A DNA stretch of 64,000 bases from the NCBI GenBank assembly GCA_008508345.1, contig QNGE01000748.1, positions 60,368 through 124,367 on the forward strand, read 5' to 3'. Below are positions 51,601 through 63,962 of the stretch, piece by piece; within the stretch, counting starts at the first letter, position 1, and each line of letters starts with the position of its first letter. Origin of the DNA: Paragonimus westermani (Eukaryota; Platyhelminthes; Trematoda; Plagiorchiida; Troglotrematidae). Below the pieces are notes generated by a model. That model searched no databases and was not told the DNA's origin. It was given only the letters and a program-made list of their open reading frames with translations. The translations under genes and the position numbers were made by a program.

Positions 51601-53160
51601 CACCGAATCTGTGTGAATCCCCTTCTCTCATAACTAAGAAAAACAACAGCACTTTACTATCCCAGCCGTATAGGTTGAAATAAAATTTCAATCACGTGCA
51701 ATAATTTAACGTCTCACACCAGACGTTGTTGTGCACTTTTCATAAATACTGTTGCAGTTGGTTGTCACATTGATGTTTGTGTTGCTTGTCTGGTCAGATA
51801 CATAGCTGAGAACAATAGAATAGATACCGTGTGATCGGCAGAGCATCATCACATGCCAACCACGATGGTGTAATCATTAGCAGTTGTTTTTACTTCACTT
51901 GAAAACCGATTTGGTGACTTTCAACAGTGGCGACCGTTTCGGTCACGGACACCAAACAGACGATCTTAGAAACCATATATACACGTTTGCTTCATCTGAA
52001 TTGTCACAAACTTCGTTGAAGAGAACATCGTCTCTACAATCCCCTTGAACACACTTGGTTGGTGCGTTGTTTGGAATGCCTCTAAGACAGTTTTGTAGGT
52101 GGACGACATTGGTAACCACCGTCTTTTAAATAAATCACATCTTCAGAGTTCGTTAAGTGGACAATACTGATGAAGTCTGGCTAAGAAACCCAATCACTCA
52201 GGAGAACAGTAAGTGGGCGATCATCAACAACGGTCAAAGATTCAGAACATCTCGCATAAACGTATCTTACCCACAGTGCTACGCCTACAGATGCGGAAAA
52301 CTGAGTAATCCGGTAATACCCTAATGCAGTAACCACACCCTGCTCATAGCCGCACAGCCTGTCTGAAGTCGTAAGGAAACTCACCGTTCGCCTCCCGACT
52401 CCACCAATCCGCATTGATGTAGACGTTCGATTCCACCTGTCAGTGACCAAGGCCAAAGGAGACCTGTGCATAAGGCTCATCACTAGGGGGTCCCGTTGCA
52501 AACCTTTCGCTTCCACTCATACATCCCGTATCAACCACGCACGCGAAGGATTAAGACCAGGAGATATGTGAGTGCAGGTCTTTATGCTTCAAAGGTTCAT
52601 AGGCCGTTAAGGGAAGGATAAATATGTCTGCTTGTACATTCCCGTCTCTGTGATAGGCCGTGGAAAATTGTCATAGACGCTTGATACGAGGAAATAACAA
52701 AATGCATGCAACTAAATAAAAGATTACCTCAATGAATCTGTTGGCTACAATCATTTCAACAACGAACAACGTTCACTCAGACACGCGCACTCGATGACCC
52801 GTGAGGCTGAGCTAGTATGGCGGTTGAGAAACTTGTAGTGCCGGTTGTCTCTCAAGTGAGTGCGGACTGAGTAGTGCTGCGACACTCTCAGCCGATTCAG
52901 CCGTGAACACAGAGTCAGGCGATACGTCCCAATGTGAACAGATCCTAACCGTGAGACGGTTTTGCCTGTTCCACTAGTCAGCTTCAACGAGTGACCTCCC
53001 GAAAGGTCATCTCCAAGTGATGGATGGTGTGAAATACTTGGTGGGTGAGAATGAGGTTTATTGTGAGATGTCTGTAGTTCATTGAAGATTGATCTAATTC
53101 TGGCCGTCTTCCTGGGTAGCTGGTCTTCTCCAGCCCAGTGATTTTTCCAGTGGCCCGTCT
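42621..53160. other. Long stretch without a recognised gene
   Basis: AT-rich. The best unexplained open stretches are 50181-50489 (-, 102 codons from ATG, with AATAAA on that strand at about 50036-50041), 44133-44333 and 44467-44799 (-), 45446-45781 (+, 111 codons) and 45895-46125 (-). None matches a known family and no phase-consistent multi-exon model emerged. Around 49217-49262, TGGTTAACACGTTAGCCTCC resembles the 5' half of a tRNA but lacks a B box. At 52181-52990 the sequence is less AT-rich and may be an unrecognised repeat. Confidence 0.3.
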
Positions 53161-54330
53161 CTAAACTACCTCAGTACGTGTCAAACCCCCTTTAAGATGA
53201 CTACGATGGGCCTGCATGTTAGTCGTCATGTGTGGGAGGGTTATGGGGACGAACCTCTCGGGAACCACTTCAGAGTGGAAGGTTCCACAAATTCTTACTG
53301 TGAGGTTCGGGATTGTGTATGTGTTTTTCGCCATAGCTACATAGTATGTGGAAACACTGAAACTGTCTGCCACGATGGTCGCCAGAATTGGGTTACATGT
53401 TGACATATACAGATTTGTGTCGCCTGCGTAATATTCACTGCCATTTTGATGCAGAACGTTCATGACTTCACATTTGCTGACAGTGAACAGCAAGCTATCT
53501 ACTATGGACTAGGCATGTAATGTTAACATATCCTCCGGGCACTCCAGAAATCGCCGAGGTTCGCGTCATCACCGTGAAGGAGAGTCTGTGATTTGACATT
53601 ATTGTGTGGTTGAAGAACGATAAAGGTGTATAACATTGGTTCTAAGACTGATTCTTGTAGAACGCCACTGTTGGCAGTGAACCACTCTGACGGTTGTCCA
53701 TTCACCTCGACTTTGAACCTTCGTTCAGCTGGGTAATTCTCAGTCTCCCCCCTCGTTTAGGCGTAAACCAAGACCATAAGTATTGAGTTTCCGTAGCATC
53801 AGGGAATGATCAAATTTGCCTGGGGCTTTGAAGAAGTGAGGATAAACCCGAACTGTGGTCGATTCCGCGTCGGTCGCCTCTGTCCAAACATAAGGAGGGA
53901 TGGACAGATTTTTGCCCCATGTGTATCTTTTAAAATAGCCATGTTGGTCCTTTTGATGAGTTGGAGATCTTCAACCTTAGCCCGCAGAGAGTCATCCAAA
54001 TATGTTTTCATTTCTTTAGAGAAAACTGGAAGCAATGGCTCACTGGTTAATGTCTGCATCTACATTTGAAGCTGTTTTATTTTGTACTGTTTGCAAGCTT
54101 TCGGTAAACGACCGGTTGATATAAAGAGAGAGTGAATGTTACTGCGATCAGTTCTGTTAGTTTCGTAGCATAGCTTTTCAAGACGACAAGGGATATCCAA
54201 TCTGGATCAGGTGAGTTGTGGTTCTCTGAATTGAATCCGACTTGTGAAGTTGAAATCCGTGGTAAGTCTGTCAGGTTGTCACCTTTGCGCACAAAAATCG
54301 TTCGTGGTTGGCAGTTGTGCATATTTACGT
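53161..54330 (-). mobile_element. CR1-like LINE: reverse transcriptase and C-terminal region
   Basis: Minus strand, three main frames. 54322-54077: SPDPDWISLVVLKSYATKL and FTLSLYQPVVYRKLANS, the SPGPDGI..VLK......F..SL..G..P..WK.A block. 54059-53799: FSKEMKTYLDDSLRAKVEDL, the SK..E......L...+ region. 53705-53523: FTANSGVLQESVLEPMLY, from the SGVPQGSVLGP.LF box, and LLHGDDANL, the YADD catalytic box with Tyr changed to His and Ala to Gly. 53493-53161: FTVSKCEVMNVLHQNGSEYY, the N..KC.VM.+GH block, and further C-terminal blocks. It is a dead copy with about 1.2 kb of RT and tail. The plus-strand ORFs here are shadows. Confidence 0.8.
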
Positions 54331-55099
54331 TCTTTTACTCAAATTTTTGGCTGCCCCTGCATCCGGTTTGGTAATCCTTCGGGAGTTTACCATTGCGCAA
54401 TGCCAACCTGACTCCTTGTGTGTGCTGTGACTTTGCCATAAAAATCTCAATCTATTCGGTCAATGCTGGTTAACCAGGTGGTAGGTCATTATGAGGGTGA
54501 ATCCTCTAACCTTCAGAAACAGGAAGTAAAGAGACTGCAATGGTAAGATCTAAGCCGGAAAAATAGCCTCCGAAAATTTGAGGTGACAAGTGGTTCAGTA
54601 TGGGAGTACGCGTTACTGCATCCTTGATAGGAATGGGGGGGAAATTTAAATCTGATGGTAAAACTTTCGCTACATTATGCATCGACACAGCAGAAGAAGA
54701 AAGCATTTGAAAGGTTACTATGACGTTGATTTCTGTGTGGAAATGTGGATGATTTAACGAACAGTGAAAAAGTAGATGTAACAGACATAATATATTTGTG
54801 TTTGATGTACGCGCCGCCTATCTGCCAACGGTTTACTAAGAGTATGCAGGTGGCCTAACAATCCAGCTGTAGTCAACACAATGTAGTGTAGTCAAATACC
54901 CATGATCTGTAGAACTTATGACTCCTTTGACCTGCCACGCGCACCTATTCACAGCCGCTCGTTTATAACTTACCGAACCTTCGAATACTCGTCCGGACCG
55001 CATTCCTCCAGATCGTACGGTTCAAGGCTGTCTTCTCGCGACTTAAAATCGATATCACATCCTGAGGTACTTGTTTGTATAACGCAGTTTGGATAACGC
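54331..55099. other. No gene recognised between two LINE remnants
   Basis: The minus-strand ORF at 54506-54706 shows no similarity. A CGAAGGTTCG/GTAAGT string at 54974/54973 looks like a splice donor but sits at the end of the LINE RT remnant. Confidence 0.35.
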
Positions 55100-55560
55100 A
55101 GTCTCTTGTTGCCAGAATTTCGCTCATCTGTGCTTTCGGCAGCCATAGCCAGTCGCTTACGACCACCTACGTCGTGTATAGACAGTACGTCATCGTCTGC
55201 AAACAACAGCATGCTGATGTTCGAAGCACGTGGCTGACTTCGGGAGCCGAAACTTCGAATATTCAGTAGGCTGTTATCCGAGAGGTAGTCAGCCTGAACT
55301 TTGTTCTTTGTGTTCTGAAGAACACTTGCTTACATTGCAGTCAAATACAAAGTGGTAGTGCCGGGACTAGGACATAACCCGGCTTCACACCTGTGACAAT
55401 GTCAGACTCACCAGACGTCCATTCACGCGATCATGGTTTTGCCTTTCAGCAGAGCTGAACTAGTCATGAAAACTTACCGAACCTTGCCTGCAATTCCTCA
55501 CGATTTCCGAAAGCAAACGCCTTACTAAAATCCACAAAGAAGACAGCGTCTGACTGTGTT
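55100..55560 (-). mobile_element. LINE reverse transcriptase fragment of a second type
   Basis: Minus strand. DAVFFVDFSKAFAFGNREEL and ARFGKF match the F.DF.KAFD.VNRE.L...L.KFG block. TGVKPGYVLVPALPL matches NGVKQGCVLAPTLF. ISMLLFADDDVL matches +..LLFADDC.L, with the two catalytic Asp residues kept. These motifs differ from the CR1-like copy just downstream, so this is another LINE lineage; RTE or a relative is likely but not settled. The following bases stay open for 60 more codons but do not match the family. Confidence 0.62.
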
Positions 55561-56887
55561 CACGTGCATATCCTTACACACACACACACACGTTCATTCG
55601 CTGTCGATTTCTCTGACAACTTTTTTCTGTCAATAACAAGTCTGACTGATTAGCAAAGTTAGTAAGAGAAAATCACGATGACTGTGAGCGATTTGGTCAA
55701 GACAACTGGCTGCATAAATCATCCACCTCAAAAACCGAATGGACATGTATTTTGGGTGCACACATGTGTGCGTACGTCGTGGTTACGTCTGGGATGTCAA
55801 AGTGAGCGATCCCTGTATTGGGACAGGGAGCAAATTTTGGCAGCTGGTTTACGTGTTTTGTAATTGGGAAGGTTTGGGTGATTTGGTTGTTCCGCGGATT
55901 GTTGCCACATGCGGACAGTGCCAATTTAAATAGTCCGCGTTCTTTTCGTGACTTTATTTTCTAACAACTAGCCAGTAGACACCCAAAGCTGTCACAGATA
56001 CAAGTGGCCGATTATCCGTTGACAGACTGATGATCAGCCTGTGTTTCTAACGAACGCCCGATGAAACCGGCTGCCATAATAATGCAGGACTATAATCAGA
56101 GAAAACCAGAACTGCAGTTGATTGATAAACCTCCCAACTACTTCTAACAGTCACCGGTCATTTGGGATGAGATATTACATGGTCAACGTGTATCCAAATA
56201 TGAAATATGCGTATGTTTCAGACATTGCCCGTAGTGTTATTATGCGGATTATATTGGTGGGGTGCTAATCTGAGAAAAAAGTACACAGCACCGTACAAAC
56301 GGACTCAAAATGTCTACAATCTGGAAACGACTAATTCCATTTTTATACTTAATGTCATCGGACTGTTTGAAACACGGCAAGTTGTTTTGACGACCTGTTT
56401 TGCGCCCCACAATCTTGTGCTTGTTAAGGTAATATATAATCTCTTAACTTTCTTTAATATGTGGGTTTCCAAAAGAAAGCTTTTTGCTTGGTAGTACCGA
56501 GTAACCATGTTTGAAAGCTATCGCAGACTTGAAATATCCCAATAGTATCCCACATATGTACACAGCTTCAACTTTAGAAACAATGAACATGTCAGCACAT
56601 ACAAAGGTCCATAAATGTCTATTTGTTGAAGAACGTTTTTCTCTTTCTGTTTCTTGTCGAACAGGTTTTGTTTAATTCGTCACAGATTTGGGCAATGTGC
56701 TTATTACTGAAAAGATGGGAACTAGAGTGGAAACTCGCCAGTATTCAAAGCTGAAATACACAGGTAACCGTACCGGAATGCAGGCACATTCAGTACTTGG
56801 TGCATAATTGGACAAGGTAGTTGTGGTGCGAGTTGCCATCACATGTACACCAACTAACCAGGATTACAGATATTTCAACCTACTGAA
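55561..56887. other. No gene recognised; short (CA)n run
   Basis: A (AC)8 microsatellite lies at 55576-55591. ORFs at 55678-55933 and 56207-56494 (+) have no similarity. Confidence 0.35.
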
Positions 56888-57067
56888 TTGTGACTTTAGA
56901 TGAGACCCAACTGTGAAAAGTCAGGGTTTCGGCTGGATTCGAACCAGCGACAGACACAGCATGCCTGAACGTGGCAAGCGCTCCACCAGCTGAGCTACGA
57001 AGCCACACCAGGAGCTCAGAAATTTCACATTTGGACTCTGTTACCACCCGTCCCACTGTCTCATATG
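56888..57067 (-). repeat. tRNA-centred dispersed repeat, copy 2
   Basis: Reverse-oriented copy of the repeat at 35878-36046, about 180 bases and more complete. The shared sequence begins CATATGAGAC and ends CACAA, with inverted ATGAGAC/GTCTCAT near the termini. No clear target-site duplication was found by eye. Confidence 0.82.
56925..57004 (-). tRNA. tRNA-like domain of repeat copy 2
   Basis: Acceptor strands GGCTTCG and CGAAACC pair at six of seven positions. The A box TAGCTCAGCTGG and B box GGTTCGAATCC are intact. The T arm GCTGG-TTCGAAT-CCAGC is perfect. The anticodon arm may be TGCC-ACGTTCA-GGCA, with C rather than T at position 33. About 13 bases then separate it from the T arm, longer than a normal variable loop. 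It is probably a tRNA-derived pol III promoter rather than a working tRNA. Confidence 0.42.
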
Positions 57068-60004
57068 AATTATGGTTAGTTTAGGGAAGTTTGACCGACA
57101 GCCGATTGCAACACTTCATCCCTGAGAAATGAACCACTTAGAACTCAGTCCTTTCACTAGGTGTGAGGTTCCAAGTGAATGTTCCGGCGTTCAAAAGGTT
57201 GTGAAGTTGCGTGAAGTGCACTGAAAACTAACTCAACTACTCTAGGTTGTCCGAAGTAGTACCTTTCCTCCGCCCTTTATCTTTCGAAATGGCTCGTCTT
57301 TAAACCCCTCCAACAGACGCGATCTGGAGACAAAAGCAGATTACCATAAACAGCCTAACAGTAAATGACTCCACATACTTTTCCAACAGTATATCGCACT
57401 ATTCTCCTAGAGGCAAAATGTTCACTACTGAATATTTATTTTTAATGTGTGCACCGCAGTAGAATGATAGATGCAATAAAAGACCCGGAGAGATCAATCC
57501 ACTTTGACGACGAACGTATCGTATGAAATGTGACTGCGGAGTGAAAATGCATCACTTAGCACCACACTCAGGAAAGTGCAACTGATGGGAGAACCATCTT
57601 AATAGCAACCCATCAAGTTTATGTGCGCTGCAATTGATCAACACAAACAAGGGTACCTGAATCAGACTCAAGGCATCGTACGACTAACAATTATAGACAG
57701 TGTGGAAGTACAAAACTTCGCCAGGATTACTAGCTGTTGGTCTGTCAGAAGATTTCGTTTTCTCATGCACCAGTTTACGCGTGTATTTAACACAATTCAT
57801 TCAAGGGGTTCGTCACACTTACGTTCTCTCTTAAAAACCAACTTTTTGACATCTGTCTTAATCGTGCAGTTCTTCAACAATATCTGCCTTGATTTAGTCT
57901 GTGGGTAAACAACGAGCAAGATGCAAGCAAGATCGATATGACGGAATTCTTTTTCACCTCCTGGCGGTTAAAGGACTGAGTTAACGGTGGATGCTGTATC
58001 CTTTTCGAAACTACGTAAAACATTTTACGTCGTTTTTTCCTAAAGCTTTTCACTGACTCAGGGCAGTCATTTTATATGCGTTTCGGAGACCAGCCTTCAC
58101 TGTAAAATATAACACTACATTCTAAAGAATTTACTCAATCCATTTACAGGACACTTGCTCAGTTTTGTCCGTATTTAAAAGTAGATGTCTAATTTAAATA
58201 TCCTATACCTTTTAAGACTGGGACAGTAGCTTGTGTTCTCTACGTACCGTCTCTGTCCGCTATGATTCACGGTCAGTCTCTTAGTCAGTCCCAAGTCAGA
58301 CCACGTTGCACATCAGACTGTAGTAAGGCGAGCTGATTCATCGAGGGCTCGTTGTCCTGATCTTGACCGTGAGACCATTGCCTTAGGCAGTCAAATCACC
58401 CGGCTACTACCAGCTGTGCTTCCCTAACACATGCTTGTCAGGTTTCCATAGCTAACTGTTGTCCGAAAAGTAGTTAGCACTTTTCCCCTCTCTTCCCTTT
58501 TCTTATCAGCGGTTTTCATAGTCGGGCGGATGCACATGCATACGCTGTTGATCAGCCAGTCAGATAGATAGCCGGCGGATTGAGCGAAGACAGAGTGCTT
58601 CGTCTTCCGACAGTTACGTCTACCCTACACACACTACGAACACGCTGTGGTTTTTAATGCCATCACTATCAGATACACACAGACACAAGAGAGTATGTTT
58701 GTGCATGTACCAGGGAAGACACGGTAGGAACGGAAGTGAGAGAAAAAAGGCAGAATAAAACTGGTCTGCTGTCAAGGCTTGCTGAGGTTAGAAGGGCCCA
58801 TACAAATGAACACATGATACAGGTATCAACTGATCGAGCTTGAGGGGGCGTCCAGTGGGAGACGATCGAAATTGGTTGTTTTAAAAGTGGTTTAGTATAA
58901 AGGATGCAATACAAGCCGATATTGTACTAGTTGACTAAAACTGAGTTGTAGTGTATGATCAACGAATCTCACATTTCTGCCGTTTGCTCGCTCTCGTATC
59001 AGTAACAACAACACGTGCATATTTAACCGATTAATACGATTGGTGCCACCATGCTGCCCTCCGAATGTTTCGAAGGTGGCTATGCCTTTATCTGATAAAA
59101 CAATAGTCTGTTAGATCGGTTTTGTTTGTGGTCCTTAGTTAACAGACGCTGATCGTTACTTGATCAGCATTGCTCTCAGATGACAAATTATGATTTGACC
59201 AGTTTCGCAGTCAGGGTAAAACCAAGTCAATTACAGATTTGATCAGCGTGATTCGTATGGCGATATTATAGCCAGATTGTATCCAGTCGTTCACCTGTGT
59301 ACGCATATCCGAATAATGGGACAGCGTGGCATTTATCACTTTAGGATTTTCTAACCCAACTCAAGAGCATCCATCAACGGACTGACAATGCAACAGCATG
59401 GTAACCTCGCAACAATTACCTGGCTTTCGTATGCATGTTGCGCAACGTCTTTGATAAAACTTCTAACATTTTTGCAAATCAGACATTTGTTTCAAAGCGA
59501 TTTTCGAGGAAGAGGACTATGATGTCAAAAGAAACTGATGTCTTAATTTATCGTACAAGTGTTTTTCTTGAGTTCATTGCGATTTTGTGAGTCCTTCCTG
59601 GAACGCTTTGTGGACAAATCGAATCAGCCCTAATGTACTCCATTCTTTTATTAGGTAGAATCATAAATTTTTCAAGATCAATAAAGCGCGACCAATATAT
59701 AATTAGAGGAAATTAAACAGGAAAAGTTGTCACTTGTTCTTGTCTCGTGAAAACCTGCCTAACTCATGACCGTTCAACACATTTCACAGAACTGACAAAA
59801 CTGATGTAAACATTTGTTCACCTGAAGTGTTGGTGAAAAACAACACATTTGCTGAGTTAACGGGAGCTCCTTTCGTGATTGTGTGACTGTTGGACTGACT
59901 CTGTCGGTCATTCACACAGAAGCGTACATCACATCTAAAATGTTTTAGTTGTATATAGTTTCACTTTTGCTAAAAATCAAGTTTGTCAACTTTTTTGTAT
60001 TTAG
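57068..60004. other. No gene recognised
   Basis: ORFs at 57621-57908 (+) and 58669-58914 (-) have no similarity. The end of the stretch, ...TTTTTTGTATTTAG, is the acceptor of the small gene model that follows. Confidence 0.35.
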
Positions 60005-60026
60005 GCTTTACTCTCAAGTAACTGTT

Positions 60027-60877
60027 ATGTTCAGCCGCATTAGGAAAACAGTGGGTGATTACGTACCGTAAGTATAAACTTTCACAGAAATACTTTTCCA
60101 TTCTCAAAATAATTGCCAACCACTTCCTTGTATAAAGCTTAAGCGTTCCTCCAAATTTCGACGTCTAATATTCGCTTTCAGTCTCCCAAATCCTCTAGGA
60201 ACTACGTACTTACCTTGTGAAGCAGCTTCCTTACAAACGACCGCATAATTCTTTAGTTATAGTGCAAATTAATCACTAGTATCTATTCGCTGGCCGCCTC
60301 ATCTCTCTGTTGCTTGTGTGCACCCCAGTTTGTTTGTTTGTGTAGCTGTTCATTTTAACTTGATGGTTCGTTTCTTATTTTCTACCGCTTCTCCTCTGTC
60401 TCGTTGTATTTATTGAAAATCTTGTTACACATCACTGTCATTCGACAATCCCATCCGCACCCAGTGAATAGTGATCATATCGTTTCCTAACCTGATCAAT
60501 TGGACAAATCTTTCCTGTATCCTATCATATCAACTAGACCAAGTATTTTTCCATAGCCACTTTGACCTTAGTTTTTTATGTAATTCTGCTAACAGGATCC
60601 TGGTGTTTATTACCAATCGATTCATTTACATTTTTAAACGATTGCTAGTATCGATTTTGACAGTGAGTATTGTAGCGATGGGATGATAAATTTAAAAAAG
60701 AACGGAACATTGAGTGTTTTTTTTGCTTACCAGACGGTTCGTAGATATGAAGAACGAAAGAGAAAAAATGGCACTCCGCATTTTGACGTAGTGGAAAATT
60801 ATTCCGATACGATCGACAAGTTTACGAACTGTTTACAAAATACTGTTGAATACGTTTGTTCTACGGTGGCCAAATGA
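60027..60877 (+). CDS. Small three-exon gene model, putative membrane protein
   Basis: Exon 1 is 60005-60067 (first ATG 60027), exon 2 is 60596-60662 and exon 3 is 60734-60877 (TGA). Acceptors: TTTTTTGTATTTAG, TTCTGCTAACAG, TTTTTTTTGCTTACCAG. Donors: GTAAGT and GTGAGT. Phases agree at both junctions: exon 1 ends two bases into a codon, exon 2 gives one base and ends in phase 0, and exon 3 is open in phase 0. The product is 83 residues: MFSRIRKTVGDYVP; then a hydrophobic stretch ILVFITNRFIYIFKRLLVSI, a candidate membrane segment though it contains two Arg and one Lys; then a basic YEERKRKNG and a polar tail ending STVAK. Introns are 528 and 71 bases. The AG before exon 1 could also be a spliced-leader acceptor, common in flatworms. 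No family is recognised and no AATAAA follows nearby. The model rests on splice signals alone. Confidence 0.38.
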
Positions 60878-61814
60878 GATGCAGTTCCAGATAACTCTCA
60901 CTGAAAAGCCAGTAGAGTAAACTTTTGAACATCTCAATAGATCTCAAAGTTAGGCAATGCGTTCTGGTTTGGACAGACCCTAATCGAGAGTAAGTTCTGT
61001 TCAATTAGTAGCTCGTTGTTGTTATTGGGGTCATTGCTGCTAGTGTTTTGTCAGGAAGACCCACTGACATGACCACATGAGCTGATTAGTGTCTATACAC
61101 TTGTTATACATCACATTTCCACAAAGACATACAGTGGCTATGACTACGGACTTGACTGCACATACTTGTTAAATGAGAAGACATTTGTAACTGAAGGAAC
61201 TAGTGATATCATTGCACATCGCGGATATTTACCTCAGTTAGGATCCTGTTGCGCATGTTACATACTGTATTTCGAGTTCATTCAGCTCGCCTCTGTGACG
61301 CCCCCGACTTATGGAAACAGCAATATAAACACGTAACTGTTCGATGCTAACAACTCTCGAATGATTTATGCATTTTCAAGGTTCCTAGTTCCTTCAAAGT
61401 AGTTATGATTAGAAATAGGCTTCACTGTATCTGTCTGTAGGCATCAGAAACTGTCACTTTGTATGCGGACTGAGGTCGGAAGTTGTAACATAAACATTGG
61501 TCTGAAGCACTGTGGAGTTTGGCACACAAGGTTTGTCAGTTTGGCTCTCAGCTGTCGTTGTATGCAAGGAACTCTGCAGAAAATGTCCCTAGATTTTTTG
61601 TTTAATTCAAAACGAAACTGGGATAAAGAGGAGGCAGAACAGGTAGGTAAAGACGGCTGAAACTAGGTTGACTCAAGTGATACAACCTATGTTAATTTAT
61701 CTTAAGATGTTCATCCAGACTCTTGAAATCAATTAGACCCTCGCCTCCTGCCCAACGGCAGTGAGGACCTTCACCATGTACTGATCTGTACAGTTTGTGA
61801 AATCCAACTGTTTG
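60878..61814. other. No gene recognised
   Basis: Sequence after the small gene model. Only a 65-codon ORF (61463-61660, +) without similarity. Confidence 0.35.
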
Positions 61815-61890
61815 GTCGAAAGAGGCTGGCTGGAAAGTCTATGTGAATGCGAACGCTGCGATCAAATGTCAGTGATGGTCAACTTGACAA
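61815..61890 (+). repeat. Second copy of the repeat inserted in PLE-2
   Basis: From GGTCGAAAGAGGCTGGCTGG to GATGGTCAACTTGAC this matches the minus strand of 24350-24420 with about 7 differences in 71 bases. Similarity ends on both sides, so either copy may be truncated. Confidence 0.65.
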
Positions 61891-62609
61891 TGGGATTAAT
61901 TAGTTTCGCAACCCTACGGCAAACGAATTACTTCATGATTTAAATAACCTTCAACATCCAACGTTGGCCGCACTGGCCGCAGTTGAATCGGTAGTATGCA
62001 CCCTCCTGTTACACAGAAGAACAATAAGTCCGTAAATCCATTTGAGACGCTTCCGAATAAAAAGCGACGTGCAAGAAATTATGCTCAAAGTTCTATTAGA
62101 AAATCTACAGAAATATTTATATACTCGGCGTCTAAGCTCGTGCTAAGACACTTCCGAATAAGTATTACTTACATACTAACAGTAGGCTAACTAATTTTCC
62201 AACTGTTGTGTAACCTGTTTGCACCCAGTTAGCATGCGTGAAAATAGGCAGGCCCCGATTAATAACAGTTTACACTGGCTACGGTCCTAAAAGTACCAAA
62301 CGATAACTTTGTTCACTACCTAGCATTTTTGTCTTTGTTCGGATTATTCAGCTGAATGTTGACTAGATGAGTTTAGAGAAGTCAGCTCTATTCCTTACAA
62401 CCAAACCTCGAATTCTTTGTACATTTGATCCTATGGGTGTGTGCGGAAGTTGTCAGGCACCAGTTTAGTCTATCCACATGCGTCAAACCCAAATAAGTTC
62501 GTAGAGGTCCATAACACGTGTGTTTGGGGGTTACGCACCATGGAATACTACAATTCAATAGTCCATTTCTCGTGCGTTTTAGCACCATTAGTGTCACTGT
62601 TCTTCTGAG
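61891..62609. other. No gene recognised
   Basis: Short ORFs without similarity (61996-62190 +, 62388-62663 -). Confidence 0.35.
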
Positions 62610-62793
62610 ATGTCCTTCGGTATCACGCTTGTCGAATGCGTAGAGAAAATCGATCCTCAACACATATCAGGAATGCATCGTGCAATGAAGGGATTTGGGT
62701 GTGAACGTCTGATGGTTAATCCGAAAATGATCACATTTGTTGGAAAGAAAATTGAGCTAACTTATAATTTCTCAACATGTCCGTTTAGATTTT
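62610..62793 (+). CDS. Tentative first coding exon, unrecognised protein
   Basis: An ATG directly follows the acceptor-like CACTGTTCTTCTGAG. The frame stays open for 61 codons to a GTGAGT donor at 62794. The product starts MSFGITLVECVEKIDPQHIS, and MHRAMKGFGC recalls the AMKG.GT of annexins, but the following residues do not fit an annexin repeat. If real, the gene continues beyond the window. An ATG right after an AG would suit spliced-leader trans-splicing. Chance is a fair alternative. Confidence 0.25.
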
Positions 62794-63959
62794 GTGAGTA
62801 GTTTGATATATTTCCGCTTTTTCTGCCGTACCCAGCAAAACTTACGGTATATGGATTAAAAATACTGACAACCATAGTTTTTCACTAAATAACCATTTCA
62901 ATTATATATCCCGTATGAAAGTTTCCCTTTCGTGGATTTTCTTTTCAAACGAGAATAGGTTCCCATAATCGTTGGACCTGAGTAGTGTGAAGTATTTGTT
63001 TTGTCTTCCAAGTTTATAAACGGATTGACGACGAATATAGACACTCGTACTACGCAATTAACCGCAGACTGAATGAGAGCCAATGGTTAGACTATCTATG
63101 GTTAATGGAGAACCGACGGCCTAACTTTGTTTCATACCTGTCAGTTCACGTCTGCTGACATGTCCGTGGCTTGATTTACACGGCCAGACACCTAAAGATT
63201 GTTTCATTCTGATAGTCAGTTTTTGCTAAAGATAACCGAACTGTTCATATACTTTGAAGGTCATATGTATTTTTTAAAGGTAGTCTGACGAAAGTAGTAT
63301 ATGTCTGTCTGTCTGTGTTCGCTGTCTTTGCACTTTCCGTAATCTTGGTTCAAATCGCGCATTTTTGTCTTGGTCTGAAACATCCTATCATTTTTCCTCG
63401 GAAACTTTTAGTCAAAGTTGAACTTGTGTAGAGTGAGCAAATAATTTTGTAGTCTCATGTTCACACATACGTTAATGGTTTTAAGAACTGTCCGTACGTT
63501 GTTCATACTGAGCTGTTTTCTCTTTTCATGAGTGACGAACTAGTGTTTCTTTTTTAATAAAACTTTTACTTAACAGGATTACAAAGATCCACTTATCTAT
63601 ACATTTTTGTTCCGCTGTTTCCCGCATTAGTGTAATGAATCAATTTCATATTTATTCCTGCATTCAATAGCAGGATGTTCTTCTGTTACAAATAAGCAGT
63701 TTTACCCATGTTTGCCTACAATCCTGTTAGACTAACTGGAGTACAAGTTCTGTGAAGTTAAACCATTAGCTGTAAACCTCGGGTAATTGCTTTTACCGTA
63801 AGGTTGGATGAAAAATGTCCCCACAATACTAAGTGTAATTTCCAAATTCTGTCGCACAGTTCTATCGTTTACTTGAAGACTCACAGTTTTGCGCTTTGCG
63901 ACTACAAATTCCGGACTTGAATTGGGACCATCAAATATGAGAATAAGTGAATGACAGCT

Positions 63960-63962
<3 letters not shown>
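62794..63962. other. No gene recognised
   Basis: AT-rich. A short TGTCTGTCTGTCTG run lies at about 63302-63316. A GGTTCAAATC string near 63347 resembles a tRNA B box without supporting stems. Confidence 0.35.

Noticed and set aside
54974..55196. Apparent minus-strand exon between TTGTTTGCAG and GTAAGT with an acidic product
   Set aside because: The acceptor overlaps the LLFADD catalytic box of a LINE RT, so the open frame belongs to the transposon remnant.
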